This document shows, piece by piece, positions 20,009 to 35,000 of a DNA stretch of 64,000 nucleotides. The notes under the pieces are model-generated. The model saw nothing but the letters and a program-made list of their open reading frames with translations. It was not told the DNA's origin and ran no database searches. Positions within the stretch are counted from its first letter, which is position 1; each line of letters begins with the position of its first letter. The translations under genes and the position numbers were made by a program. The DNA comes from Endotrypanum monterogeii (Eukaryota > Euglenozoa > Kinetoplastea > Trypanosomatida > Trypanosomatidae). The stretch covers positions 239,250 through 303,249 of the forward strand of contig CM007344.1 of NCBI GenBank assembly GCA_000333855.2. Direction: 5' to 3'.

Positions 20009-23000
20009 ATGGATGGTGTTTTTTTTCTCTACCCAGCGACGCCACACTTCCTCCTCGACCCGCAGCACGCCAACCTGCCACCCAGCGAACACACGACCTC
20101 CTCATCAGTGGCGCCTTCGAGTGCATCTCCTTCTGTTATTGTACTCACGCCACCGCGTCGCCACATGGTGGCGTCCCCTACACTAGCATCATGGAAACCA
20201 GTACGAACGACGGCGCAGCACCAGCAACCACCGCCTGTCGACTTAGATGTCCTGAAACACCTTTATGTGTCCTACCCAGACGCATTCTTTTTGTTGGCGT
20301 CTGAGCCGGATCCACCCGTGCCTGCGTCGAGTAGTGACTCTGCAATGTGGTCAGCGGAGTGGCAGCAAGCGTACAACAACGTGCAGCTATTTTTTCAACA
20401 ACCGAATGTATGCCTGCGTACGTGCTGTCTCACTCTCGGCGTAACGGCCGTAACCGCCTTTGTCCCTCAGCCTTCGTCGTCGCTGCCGCCTCCGCCGGGA
20501 GAGTCGCAATGGGCAACTATCGAACAGAAGCAACCAAGGCGGCACGTCCTCCACCTCAACTCGTCGATTGCACCCGAGGTGATGCGGCGACAACCTTGGC
20601 TCAAAAAGCTTCACGAGTACCCGAGCACCCTCTTCACTGTCGCCCAAGTGGCCGCTGCAGTTTTCTTCACGGCGGCACATGTGCCGTCAACGTCACGACA
20701 GCAACCCCCGCCGCAGTGTTTCCGCATGACCACCAGCACAGCGCTTGAAGTCGCCGCACAGTGTGAGTGGGTGGGGGAAACCGAGCTCGCCGGAAGTCTT
20801 CTGGAATGTGTGGCTCGAGTCGTCTGTGCAAGGGAACGTGACTCGATCTGTGTGGCTCGTGCCTCCAACACGCAAATCAATCCAGGAGCGCTGCCGTCCG
20901 CCCCTCAATGGGTAGAAGCTCGCGGTGACAAGAGCGCTCGAGATGGTCTCTGGGTTGATGTCGCCGCAGAAACAAAAGCGGATGGCGATGATGAGAATGC
21001 GTCACAAAATGACTGCATAGATGTTCTGCTAAGCGTGTCGGAGGCGTACTGCACGCACACGACAACCGGGGCTTCTACTGGGCCAACCGCAGCCCTCTAC
21101 CCAGCGGCGCCTTCGCCGTCGTTTGCGTCACCAGTCGTCCCCACGAGCGTGATAAGCGGGTGCGTGGACATGCAAAGGCGATGTTGTACACCTGCCGGAC
21201 ACCACCAAGGATCACTAGCGTCAACAGGGGCGTCGGACTTTCTTGCAACACCCACGCCTTGGTATGTGCCCGCGATCACACATCTCATTGTGTGCACCAC
21301 CACGTCTCCTAGCGATTCAGACACGGTGGTACAAGCAGAGACCGGATACATGTGCGACATCCTCTCCTCCCTTATCCTGAGCCTACATCACAAGAGTCGC
21401 TCCCGGGGGAGTGACGGCGTCGTAAACCAGGTCAAGGTACAGTACAAGGTGCACCTGTGCATCAATGGGAGAGACATCATCAACGATGGTACAGTAGGTG
21501 TACCGGAAACATTCGGAGCGTCCCCTCCACTGGCGCCATGCAGCCTTGATGAGGCACTTTCGAGGCTCGGATCAAGCGCTACTTGCGCTGGAAACGTCGA
21601 TAGCCATGAACAACCCAATGGAAGCGGGGGTGGTGTTGCGGTGGCGCTGGACCGCGCCGGAGCAACACTTTCCCACCTTCACTCTGCGGCGCATAGGCGG
21701 CGGCTCATATCCCTGCACGAGAGAAAGCGTCGTCGTCGTCAGGGCCAGCAGACAAGTCCGCTCCACAGTGACATCGAAGTACCGAATCAAAACGAATCGC
21801 CTGTGAGCCTGTCAGGTGAACCGTTCGTCTCCACGTTCTCCGCGGTGCTTCTATGTGTGAATGAACGCAGCGTAGCGCAGTGGATGGAGAGTGGTCATCC
21901 ACTGCTTGCAACTGCACACGAGGAGCAACAGAAACAACCGTCGCACCTTCACCATTTCTACGACACGCCCCTCTACGTCTGCGTGTTGCCCTCTGCCAGG
22001 GCCTCGCCGTCACAGGTGCAGCGGCGCCTCCTCGAAGCACAGTGGGTCGTTGGTGGACTTCCTGCCCTTCAAACCCTGTGTGCCCGAACTCACGGTTGCA
22101 TTTTCTTGCACGAGAAAAACGGTACAGACAAGACGCTGGTGCATACGATGGCCAATCGAATACATGCATGGGCATCCGCGGTCTATCAAAGTCTCCATCT
22201 CTGTGTCTTCTCACAGTTATCAGAACCGCACAGTCGCGACGAGAACCGCTGGACCTCGACGGACTCGGGAAGCGACACCAGAGCCTCTGAAACGTCGCAA
22301 GAAACGGCTCCAATGTGCAGCCCCGCAACCCCACACTGCGCATTGTGCACACCTGCGACCGTGCTACAGCGCCACACGGGAACGGTTCATATGCGGCTGT
22401 GGCGCTGCGCTGCGGCATCCATGTCGGTGCAAACACCAACGTCGCCGTTTCTTTTGTGCGATGTACTCATGGGATATTCGACGAACTCACAGCACATCTT
22501 CTCCTTTGCTCGCCATACGAGCCCTCACAACAGCCTCTGTGGAGATAGCGATCACAGCGGGGAGTGGACGGTATCGCGTGCCGTTCGTGTAGAAACCCGT
22601 GTCGCACCCCTCGAGCCGGGACCCTTGCGGTTCTGGTTCGAAAAACAGGTTGCCCTTCACCGCGTACTGTACAATCTTGCAGGGCTGATCGACTCAGAGG
22701 TGGACCGGCTAAAGACCCTTTTTTTCGCGATAATGGCGACCAAAGGCCAGGATGAGGCTCAACTCGGCTTGAGAACAGTGGAGGAGCAGCAGGATGTAAT
22801 GGACGCCCTTCAGCGCATCACCGCCTACACCGGCGGTACGAAACAGTGCGACGCTGCGCTACTCCACATACTCACACGCCTCCCGATATTAGGATCACTC
22901 GCCATCCGCCCGCCTACCGAGAGCACCATTGGGGCATGGCGGCCGTCACCCGCCGTGGAAGATGCGATGCTGCCACAAACCTTTCTGAGCGTATTAAGCG

Positions 23001-26000
23001 AAGTGGCTAAGCTATGTGGAGGGAAGCACCTCCAGCAGCAGAGAATTTACCAGCATGACGAGCCCATCACACCATCGACAAGGAACATATCAGTCGCAAT
23101 GGCTCGCTTAGTGGACCTTGTATATTTAAAAGCACAGGCGCTTCAGATACATACCCTGCTTGCCTCAGGAGACGGAGAGTGGGTAGGTGCAGGGAGCGAC
23201 AGTCTCCCAGCGGGGATACCGTCTCAGCTCAATTTGTCCGCCCCACTCAACGGAGCACACTCAGTCCTTGATTCTCGCATGGAAAATAGCCCCCCACACT
23301 TTACCGCTGGAGATGACAACACTCCTGCAACTTCTAGTCGCACAAAGCTGTCCGCAACTGGGGAAAAAAGGACCCGCGTGGAGGTGTTGACGCCGCGGTC
23401 ACAAGACCTGGAGCGCTTCTCGGATCGCATCATCACACCATCGTGGCTGTCACGCGACCGCGTGCAGAGGAAAGGCCGAGATGCCAGCACCCTACAAGGC
23501 GCGCCACAAGAAGCGCTGAAATCTCACCCACCACAAGAAGTGTCAGAGCGGAAAGGCTATCAAGTGCGGGTGCAGGCAACGGGCGCCGATGTAGAGAGAA
23601 TACCGGAGGTGGTACCCCAAGCAGTGGAAGCGCACAGTGAGACATCTGAAGCGCTCTATATACGCCCCTGCAAAAACGTGCCGCCGTCACCACTCTCCTT
23701 TCTGCAACAGAAGACACAGCTACTCTTCGATGTTGGCCTTCCTTCTGGTGGCAGTGCCGACTCGGTTGCTGCCGAGAGGGATGCAGTCAGGACAATGGTG
23801 GGAAGGCTTGGCTGCGATGACGACGTTCACGCGATCACCAATGCATCCCCCGCTATTGAGATGGCGGCCTCATGCACAAGAAGCGCAGGGCAGTATCCCC
23901 AAATGCCCTTGAGTGTAGGCCACAACGCCAGCAAGGGCAACCAGTCCGTCCGTCTCGCTAGTCCCAGTGAAACACGGCAGGCTAAAGAAGTTGGTGTCAA
24001 TGCATCTTTCCGGCATGAGTATCCTGACGTGGCGATGCCTCCAGTGTCGCTGCCGCCACCATCGCCGTTCACAAAAACGGTGGCGTCCGGCATGGTTGAC
24101 GAAAAGGAAGGGCAGCCAAGGGACAGGCCAGACGCAGCCGCAGTGCGTGCACAGGCCCGCCTGCCTGCGCAACTACCAGAGCAAGCCGCTGCTGCGTCAG
24201 AGGCGACGTCTCCACCATCGAGGAAAGACGCAAGCTCGACGACGACAGCCGATGCACCTTGGCCACCACCACCCCGGCCAGAGGCTCCACCGCCGCGGCC
24301 ACCCTGCGACCTTCGGTGGTCGTCGGCCGCCCCACCAGGCGCACTCAGCGCCAGCACGCCCGTCTCCAGCATTCCAGCGCTCCTGGCTACTCACCTACCT
24401 GCCTCACAGGTGCTGGATAAATCCGCTATTTTGGAGGTTGTCAGCTATGCAGCAGGACAGCTGACAGTGGAAGTGCAAGACCCCACATGTGCCGCCCTCG
24501 CAGCCCTTCAGGCGCCGCCACCACCACCACGCGCATCCCTCCACAAACGTGAGGATCGGCAGCAGCCGGCTGCCTATCTTGCACTTCTCTCGGTTGATGT
24601 CACAAGTAGTGCGCTTCGGCTGTGGGAGGTACTCCCTTGCGCCACTGACCTGCTTCTTGGTAGCACTGGGCATGTAACGGAGTTCAGCAAAGGACTCTTC
24701 GCCGAATTGCAGCCACGCAGAACACGCGATCGCCACACCTTCGTCTCCCGTGTACCACCATCTACAGTGATCGCAGCTGTTTACATTGGCTTACGTAGGG
24801 CAGCGATAGAGTGGGTGACGGTTGACGACATTCTATGGATGAGCGGCATCGCTGTTTCTTTAGAGTGTCCAGCACTAGATCAGGCGCACATCTCAGGTGT
24901 CCGGGCAGACGGCTTCACGCTGCATTGGATACCAACATCGACGCCGGTGAACATGGTCATCACAGAACTCGCGACGCCGCCAGCACACACACGCCCTGAC
25001 GACGTCGCTGAGTTTCTCCCTGGCGACGCTGGAGAAATCAAGAAAATTGAGCAGACACAATTGAAGTCCCCTGCCATCATCGGTGGCCTCCATAGCGGCT
25101 CCATATATCAGGTGGAGCTGAGGCCACTGCACAGTGCACGCCGCATCGTCAGGGTAAGCCCACAGCAACCGAAGCAGGAGCTGGCGCTCCACACAGTAGT
25201 AGATGCCACTGTACGGGTTCGAAGGATGATAGCCGCAACAAGCATCGCTCTCTCGCCAGGTTACATGCGTGTGCGAGGTGTGACCCTCACACACTCGGCT
25301 GTCACAAGCGGCGGGGTTGCGAAGGAAGAAATTGTAGGAGTTCCCGCCAGCGCCGCGTCTGCGCCGTGGTGCCCTTGCATCACAGGATATGTGGTGTGTC
25401 CCCTATTCAGCTACGCTACACCCGCATTACCTGCGTCTCTTCTAAGGAACTGTATCTCGTTCTGGGGCGAGGGAACAGTGAGCAGTGGGGCAGATGCTGA
25501 GGTCGGGCACGCGCCGGACTACCATCTGCGCTTGCACCTCTCCATACAGCCAATCCTTGCAAGAGACATCGGTGACTCTCGTGACGATAAAGTCGCAAGG
25601 GATCGATACAGCGGCGCGCATGGAGACAGTACTGACAGCAGCGGCTTCCAGCTGACCACCGTGCAGGACGAATCCGCGGCGGACCCGGTGGGAAAAGGCC
25701 AAATCCAAACTCGTCATTTCATGTTTTCGATGACGGCAGGCACGGCTGTGGAGGTCGCCGTTTCGCTGCGTATCCAGATGCGTGTAGAGCGTCTCACGGT
25801 GCAATCAGCGGCGATGACAGCCTCTTTATCAGGCGTCATTACCTCGCTGAACACGGTGGATGCATCGTCAGCGACCGGGGTGTCGATCTTCGACAGCATG
25901 CATTCAGATGCCCTTCGAGCATGTCTCGGTCCCTTCCACGTGTGCGGTCCCGTCTCCTTGGGCACGCCGAGCATGGACACCAGGGAAGTGGAGCTCCTCT

Positions 26001-29000
26001 GGGAGGGTACCCACACAAACTATGAAGTTTGCCTTCTGAAGAAAGAAGGTGAAGCAGACAAGAAACGCTCTCACCATGCGCACGGTGATACCAACGGCGG
26101 CAGCGCGCATTCCAGCTACCCCGCTGTCGAACGCACCCAAAGCGGTGTAACGAGTCTCTACCATGTGCGAGCGCAGCCTTCACAGGTGGAGGAGGTTAGT
26201 GGAAGTGCCTCCCCCACGCTCTACCGTGCCAAGCTGCGTCTGGGTCGCTTGGAGCCATCTACACAATACGAGGCCCACGTGGTGTGCACTGAGAACCACG
26301 TGGGGGATGCTCAGCACTGCATCTGGTGCACGCGCCCCGCGCCGCCGACGGCCGATCAATGTCACGCAGTATTTGACTCCAGCGCGCGGCAACTGCACTT
26401 GCACTTGATTCGCCACCCGCCAGCGCAGCAGTGCTCTCCTTGGTTTGCCTACGAAGCGGTACTGCGGCCGTCAGACACAGCCGTCGTGGTCCCCACAGCG
26501 ATGGGTGAAAAGCGCTGCGACAGCCCCGCTGCAAAGGATGTGGTGCAGCGCGTCCTGGACTGTCACGACGTGCCCTTCGACAGCCCTATCGCACTAGAGC
26601 TCCGTCAGCGCGCAGTCTGGGAGCCAGAAAACCTACTGTCGATCACCGGCCACTACTGTGGCAGGTCAATCGCAGTGTCCTCGGAGAGTGACCCGCTGGT
26701 GTACTACCTCGTCTCCAATGTGCGGGCCTGCGACATGACGAGTACCGGCAGTGCAGTGCCCAGGAGGCTGGGAAAAAAAAACATGGCCAACCAGACGGCG
26801 GAGCAGCCGGTGGTGGAAGTCCGCTGGGTGTGTGGAAGTGAGTTATACGTTGCGGGGATAGGGGTCTCCTTTGTGGTTCTTAACCATAACTACCGAATCC
26901 CGGTCCCTGCAACAACTCCAGGGTGTCTGCGGTTGACCGTATCCCAACTTCGCGCCGCAGCAGCAGGGGAGAAAGTGAAAGAAAAAAGGTGCACCGCAGA
27001 CACGCACGAAGAGAGAGAGGGGGAGGAGTACTGGTGGAAAGGGGTGCTCTGCATCACCGCTTTCGATGGCGGATCTAAACCGGGGCCGGGACAGCCACGG
27101 ATGCTTATTGCGCCGGATCGATGCCTGACTATGCTCCTACCACCGCCACCGCCGCTGCTACCCACGTATTTTCGGCTGGAAAACTATGAGGAAGAAGTGT
27201 GCATCCACGTTGATGCACGCGAGATTTACGATCTGTACCGCAACGAATATGCTCAGGTGCACGAGTCACGGCTATGCGGGAGCAGCGATGGTGTGGGTGG
27301 GTCACATGAAGCGCCACCCACTGCATCACAGATCCCTCTGCAGCAGTTAGCGCCTCTCATTCATCAGCGCATTCGTCTGTCGCTGGAAATTCACGGAGTG
27401 TTAGACAAGAGTGCTGGTGACGATGCTTACATCACGGCAGCTGGGCGGCGTCTGATCCTGCTCGATCCCTCGACAGCGTCGCACCAGTGCGTCCGCATCC
27501 CCCTTCGTGTGTATCGTGAGTATGATGCACACCTACGTCTTGGGTTGCATGTTAGCTCTTCTGATGACGCGGACGTCAACGGAGCGATGATCCCCTGTAT
27601 AACTGCAGTTAGTGACGTGGCACTGTTTCCCCCTCCCATTTCGATATCCACAGTTCGGCTTCTCGTGCCACGACCTTCCTCATTGGCACCAGTCGATGTC
27701 CCTGTGCCACCTGCCGAACCCATCGTGGATCTGACTGTGTCTAACATCACGTCACGAGAAGCCCTGGTGCACTGGACACCTCCTCTTTCGATGTTGCAGC
27801 ACCTGCGGCGAAAGCCGAATATGGTCGCGACGTACTCGGTACATCTGCACCCTGCACAGTCTGTACATGAAGAACCAGCGATATCGCACACGCGGCGTGC
27901 CTGCTCTGGTCCGCTCACTGCCACAGACGCTGTCACACAACCGACAGTGTATGTCGCGCACGAGCCCTATCTGCGACTCACCTCCCTCACACCCGCCACG
28001 CCGTATGTGGTGGTGGTGGGGGGCACTGGTTTCGGAGACTACTACGCGACGATACGATTCCTGACAGCGCCGGTGATAATGAAACGAGTGGTGGCGCAGG
28101 TGTGCACATCCGTTCTTGTCGAGCCTATTGTCTCCAAGGCAGCATCCAGGCTGGCAAGAGGTCCTGTGTCGGACCAACGCAGCCACGCGGGCCTAACGTA
28201 TGAACCGCCTCGCAAGGCTTCCATGCTTCAGGCAGTTCTGCCCGCCTCCAGTGTTGTAACGTGGTCAACTGTTGTGCCGACGAAAGGAGCTGATGGCACT
28301 GCGACAGGAGCAAGTGATGCTATCCGGCCTCACAGCGCCGATGTAATCACCGTGGTTACACACCACACAGCCGCTTTGGTGGCACCAACAGGAGAGCTAC
28401 TGCGTCAGTGGGTGTCGTCGCGTGGAACCGAGACAGCCATGCACTACGAGTGGGACAGTGTTACTTCCCCATGTGACTCCGATACGACAACGCAGTCCAC
28501 ATGGCCGCATCTGGAGGTCATTGCGCATACGGAGGTGCTCGCTTCCGAGGCCCTCGTCATGCCCGACGCAATTCACAGCGGCGTCCACCGTCGCACTCGT
28601 ATCGATATCATTGGGATGCCGCGCCTTGCGCACCAGGAAAAGAGATACCAAGAACAGCCGTCATGCACGCTGTATTGGAAGGGGTCCAGCCGCGCAGGCT
28701 ATGACGTATCTTGGTGTCTCAGCCCCGATTACGAGCGCGTTCACCACACACGTGTGAAAGCTAAAGCAAAAAGGGGGGATCCGTCTTCGGCATCCGCGCT
28801 TTCCTTGACCATTCCTGTGGGAGCATCGGGCTCTATCTCGAGGCACGGCTCGGCCAAAACCGGCGTAGCAACCGGACCGGTCTGCGTGGTGGTGTGCATT
28901 ACGGGCGCACGCAGCAGTTGTGGGGATGGCGAGGACACCACGAACACGGGCACGCTTCGCGAATATGACAGCCTCGGGTGGGTGCGCGAGGGGGAGTCGA

Positions 29001-32000
29001 ATATGGTGATGGTGGGCTGGATTTTGCCACCCAGTGCCCTCGAACCCTTGCCAGCCGCATCCATTGTCCACCAAACCGCCTCCAGGTCAACGCTTCTTCT
29101 GCCTTGGCAGGGCTCACCCACGTCGATTAGGTGTAGTCATGCGGAAAAAAAAAAAGTCTTCTCGATAGAATCTGAAGACGCACAAGAACGCTCAGAGGAC
29201 GTATGTACACCGCACCGCGACGCGTTGAGGCGGAGCTACACTATCGAGACATGTGCACCCCGCGGAAAAAGATGCGAAGAAGACGTCTCCAGCAGCAGCG
29301 ATGCGAAAACCCCTCAGATCCTTCCCTGGACACACGCACAGTACAACGCAGCCGGCCTACCTCTGAGATCTGGTGTGCTGCTAGTGGATGTACACACACG
29401 CAACATTTCGTTACACGGCACAGCAATAGAGCTTCGCTGTGTAGATGTGGTGAAGGATACAAAGTCTGAAGTGTGGCGAGAAATAGCAGCACACGTTGTA
29501 CGGCAGCACATGGCACACGTGAGTAGGTTAGACCCCGTCGCGTCGGGGGATGATGATGAAATACAAGACGAGGGCAATACGCATCTTCAGCTGCGATGGC
29601 TGCAGTCATCAGTTGAGTCACGCCAGCTGCAACACATACCATTCCTTTGCCAGCTATCTCACCTTGTGCTGTGTGGTCTGCAAGACGCCGGCAGCGTCCT
29701 TACCCCACCTCTGGCAAGTTCGGCGATGGTGCACGAAAGGGCTGGTGGATATCTAGCTCCAAAGCCAGCAAAGAAACGGTACACCCGGCGTGGAAGCAGC
29801 AACGCACGCCCGGAACCCATCTCTAGCGGTCGTGGCCTTGGCGGCGCTCCCGAAACGGCGCACACAGTGTCTTGGATACCCCTTCAGACGGTGCCGCTGA
29901 CCGCAGTGCCGGCGGCACACGCCACGGGTACCCAGGAAGAACCATGCTATCTGAGGCCATTCGTCGGCGAGTACGGGCAGGACCTGATGGAGTCCAATTC
30001 TGCGACGAGAGCAACACGGGAGGAGCTGGCAAAAATACAGGCGTGGACCTGCCGAGGGTGTCCAACGTACCGCGCGCGCTTTGCGTGGAGCTCCAACGAC
30101 GAAGTTTTTGTTCTGCGTATCAAAGGCCCGTACGAGGAGGGGCCCACAGCCAGCGACACCAGTGCACGACCCGACAAACACACGGAAGCGACTGCAACTC
30201 ATCTCCGCACGCCGTCAGTGCAAGAGGTGAAAAAAGCCGTGCAAACAGCTCTACGGGCAGGCATCCACGATGTTGCCGCGCAAACTCCACAGGAGCGCAC
30301 CTACACGTACGCCAGACCCTGCGCTTCTCGCAAAAGGGGTGGGGCAGCCGACGCCCTCGACAGGGAAGAAAACGGCGCATTGTTCCTCGAGACCGATGGT
30401 ACCGTGAGCGTCGCGCGCCCCTGCGTTGGTGGCTCTGCCCCAGCGAAGGTGCCGCTGTGTAGGGTTTGCATCGCCGAGGTAGATGGACTTCTGCCCGAAG
30501 CCGTATACCGGGTGCAGGTGACTGGACTTCAATGTGGTGATGCAGTACTGCGAGCGCAGTTCATCACCCCACCCTCGGCCCTGACCCAGGTGATCGCAAT
30601 AGGGGAAGCAGCGCTTGGGGGCTCTCTGCAGCAACAACCGGTCGCAACGTCAGGGTTAACTCCAAAACAGCACGTGAGCATACACGCCCGCCACTACAGC
30701 CCTCACGTGTACAGGGGACTGCGCGGTGGTGGTGGTGGTCTTCCTTCGAGCGCTGAGGAACCTCGCACATTGGCTCCCGGGCTGCACTACAAATCCCAGA
30801 CCTCTCTTGAGGTGCACAGCGTAGCAACAAGTCGGTGTCTCGCCGCTCATGTGACGCACTCGTCTGGTGGCGAGCATAGCCATGGGGCAATAACGCCGTC
30901 CGAAAGACAACGCGCGGCATTGGCGTTGCAAAGTGGTGGATCTGAGGGTCTTCTCTTCCCCAGTGCTCATGAAGGAGTCGTGGATAGGGGTGACCCCTTC
31001 CCATTTGATGAAGCGGTTTTCTCCTTTGATGTGGAAGAGGCTGTGCGTGTGGTCGCCGTGCACCAACTGGACGTCTCGCTGACCTCGGAGAAAGGGAATT
31101 TGTTTCTCGACAGCCCATTATGGGGGCCTCTTCTCTGGCCACCTGAGGACCCAACCCCAGAAAGGGGCAAATCTCTTACACCGCGTGCACCTGATAGCGG
31201 TGGTTTTGGTTGGGATGGTGGCCCTCTCGTTACAGATCCGCCCACAGAAACTCCACCGACACCGCTCCCCGCAGTCGTCAGGCGACTCCGTGTGCAACGC
31301 CTGCTGTGCAGTGTGCCACAGCTGCCGCGGATAGCTGGCCTCGCAGTGCGGTCTCGCACCCCTCACTCACTGCAGCTCACGTGGCACTGGTGGCCAGGTC
31401 GCTGCTGCGGGAGCACACAAGATACAGACAGGCAAGGGAGGATCCTACTGAAGGATAAGGAGAGAGCATACCCGTCCAAAGAAAAGGTCCCATCGCCTGA
31501 GCAGCCAAGGACCTCGCTGTTCGTTGAGTGTTGCCGACTTGTGTTCGAGCCCACAGGGAAAGCGCAGCCAAACGACGCCGAGCACGACACGAGAGCATTG
31601 CACAAGATTGCAATCGGCAATGGCGTCGACAAGACGGGTGATGTGTGCACAGCCGTTACTGCTGTGAGTGCAAACCCCATGGTCACCCTCGTCCCTCTGC
31701 GGCCCGGTTCACTGTACGAAGTGCGCATCCGTGAAATCGCCCTAGAGGAGGTGGCGGACGCGCGGTCGCTGGCGGTGCGCCGGCGGACTGCTACAACACC
31801 TGGATCTCCATCCAAAGACTCAGAAAGCAACATAAAGGGACGAGAAGTGTATGCCATAAAACCAGCGCCGCTATCTGGGGCGGCGGCGGCGGCTGTACGA
31901 GCTCTGGCGGAGGTCTCAGCTCGGCCGACCTCGCTCGTGTTGCCTCTTCGCCGTGGCTGCGCAAAACCCATTCCAAGCGAAGGTTCGAATGCTGTGAGTG

Positions 32001-35000
32001 ACGGTGTGACACTGCCATGTGATGTTGCTGTGTACTACATCCTTACCCCACCTGCGGCCGCCCCTGCTCCACACACCCTCGCAGCGCTTCGACGAGTAAC
32101 GCACCGAGTGCGTCGGCGTCCTGGATGGATGTTTGTAACGCTGCCATCTCAAGCGGATGCCCCCGTTCACGCCATTCAAAAATACCGCAGCGCAGGTGTC
32201 CAAGTTCTATCATACACGGCGGTTATGATGGTGCCGGAGAATGTGTTGTACGTCCCGGCACTCATCGCAGAAGAAATGTGTCAATGGTGGGCAGCAGCGC
32301 AGTCGCACACCAAATCGGGTAGTGAGACGGGGGTGTGGGAGTGGTGGTCTAGAAGAGTGCAATCCGCAATGGCAAACATGGGGCAGACTGCGACGGACGC
32401 TAGCCGCTGGAGTCATGTCGGTAGATACACCACCGCCGACTCAACCCAGCACTCGACCTCTCTGGAGTTGATGCCGGTAGACTACTGCGGCCGCTGGAAC
32501 GCCGAACTGGCTCGGCGCATCCTGGGCCGGACTCGGGATGGGAGTGCGGTCAACGGAGCTGATGCGCTAAACATTCGGGTGGCACCTGTGGAAGTACGGA
32601 AACTGCAGGGCAGGAAGAGAAAGGGCAGCGTACCTGCGGCGTCATGGGAGTACCCTGTCCCTGTCGAGGAGTTGGTCTATCACGCAGCTACACACGGGAC
32701 AGCGGTGCGTGGGGAAGGAAATGAAGACTGCAACCGAGCTATATATATATTGCGCAGTGTGGAAGTGCTGCCGTTGCAAGTGTTTCAGCTGAGGGGTGTG
32801 CCAGCGGGTGACAACATCATAGGTGGTGGACAACTGATGACGGTCAGCCACCCACCTCTTTCGGTGAAGCCCCTGCAGCTTATACGAGACCTTCGTGTCC
32901 AAGGCACAGCAACCCTCGTGGCGGCCGAATCTACCTCCCCTGTATGCGCGGCCCCAAAACAGTGCATGAAGCCGACGACTGTGCTGCACGTGGAGTGGAA
33001 GTGGCCGGCCTGGGCGTACTTGTGTGATGCGAAGCCCAAGGAAGGTGTTCAAAGTGCATTGTCAACGCTCACCCCGCCGCCATGTGCTCTACGTGTGCAG
33101 TGCGAGCCGCTTCCTGCGGCTGTCGGTGGTATCAAACCTGCTGCGGCAACAACGACAGCACTAGACGGAGCGAGGGGCATCCTGTTGGAGGAGGCCGTCA
33201 ATGGGGACTGCAAAGATGCAGTATTTGTTCAGCATGTTAAGCGCGGGGAGTGTCGCGTGGATATTACGGGGCTGGCACCGGCCACCCTCTACAAGGTTCT
33301 CCTCTCTGATGTACGAATCTACTCGACGACGGCTGCGCACGACGACGGCAACTACGTACGCGGTGAAGATGCGTGTGTTGTGGCGCTAACCCCACCTGCC
33401 CTGTCGGCGGAAAAGGAGGTGCCGGAGCTACACTATCGTCTACTCAACAACGTCCAACAATGGAGGGGCCCTACACGACCGTCACCTCCCCTCGGTGCCG
33501 AGGTGTGCTTTCAGCTTCCGGCTGCGTATCGACAGTCCCAGGGGCTGCTGCTCAGCTATTATGCGGTTCTCGTCAATCTTGACGCCATCGATGTCGGCAT
33601 GTGCCGCACTGCACAGGACTTCATCGCGGTGGCACAAGAGATGCGATTGGCACCCCAGATGCATTCCTCTATTGCCCTGGAGCCACACTCATCAGTCCAG
33701 ATGTTGAGGCACGAGACACCGGTTGTGTATCACAATACCTCAACGAAGGAGCCACTAAGCGCTACTGTGACGCTGCGACGATCGATAAAACAGCATCACG
33801 CCATCGTTTTTTTTACTTCTGTGTGCTATGACACCAACAAGGCGGGTGAAGTGCTCGTGAACGGCAGTACAGATGATAGTGTCGACGCACACGTCGAGTC
33901 ACACGCTCCACCTGCCCCCATCTTGTACTCAACGCCAGTGGTAGTCCCAGTACGCCACACTCTTCCCGCGCATACTTCCTTTGATGCTTGGAGCAGTGCA
34001 CAGCCGCCTTGCCCCACATCATCCACCACTGACAAAGCAACGACAAATCCCCCAAGTACATGGCATCATTCTCTATTGCTGCCCACTCGTCTTCACGTTC
34101 ACAACCGCACACGAGAATCTCTGGTGCTGCGGTGGCAACTGAATCTGAGGACTGCGCGGTTAAGCGACGAGGCACGTCAAATGCTGCTGGACAGGGGTGT
34201 CTTCACGGTGTCCCTTGCAGCTGATGCGGCCCTGTCGGGACTGGTGAAGATGAATGCAGGCAGTTGTATCGGCAGCGATGCGGATAATATACGGGGAGCC
34301 AGAATCCCACCGGTGGATGCATCATCAATGTCACTGCCGCTCCAGCGAACGGTGTTCTACCGATGCAGTGCGGCAGTGACATCGCCGCCTAGTGCGGCTG
34401 TCGGTGGGGACATCGGGCCAGCTGTGGCTGCCCCTAAGATGTGTAAGACGGCTGCAGGTGGAATCTGTCGAATCCCGGCACGTGATTTCATTACCTCCCT
34501 GGACAATGCATACTCGGGGAGGGAGCACAACGATGCAAGCACTGGCGATCCCACAGCGTCGCTGCCCCTCACCCACGAGTTGACAGATGAAGAGTCGTGC
34601 CTCACCTACGAGTTTGTGTACCCGTGTCCCACATACGCGGCAGCCCACATGGGTTACACCGCCACAGTGACGCTGTTCCATGACTGGTGGGCGGGAGAAG
34701 TCAGCAGAAAAAGCGCCGCAAACACCAATGCCCGACAAACAGCACCGGAGGGCGGGACATGCCCACCATCAGCTGACCCCAAATCGTTGTCGCTGTACAT
34801 ACCACCTGTTCTTCTCCCGCTCCCAGTGCAGCGTGTCTTCGTGGTGCACCTCAGCGACACAGCCTGCACCGTCCAATGGATCACCGCAGAGACGGAGCGG
34901 CCGGCCGCATACGCGGTGGAGTGCGTACAGCATGAGAAGCGATACAACTGCGGCCTCCCCGATTATGTAACCGAGCAAGAGCAGGAGCTTCGGTCGTGGA

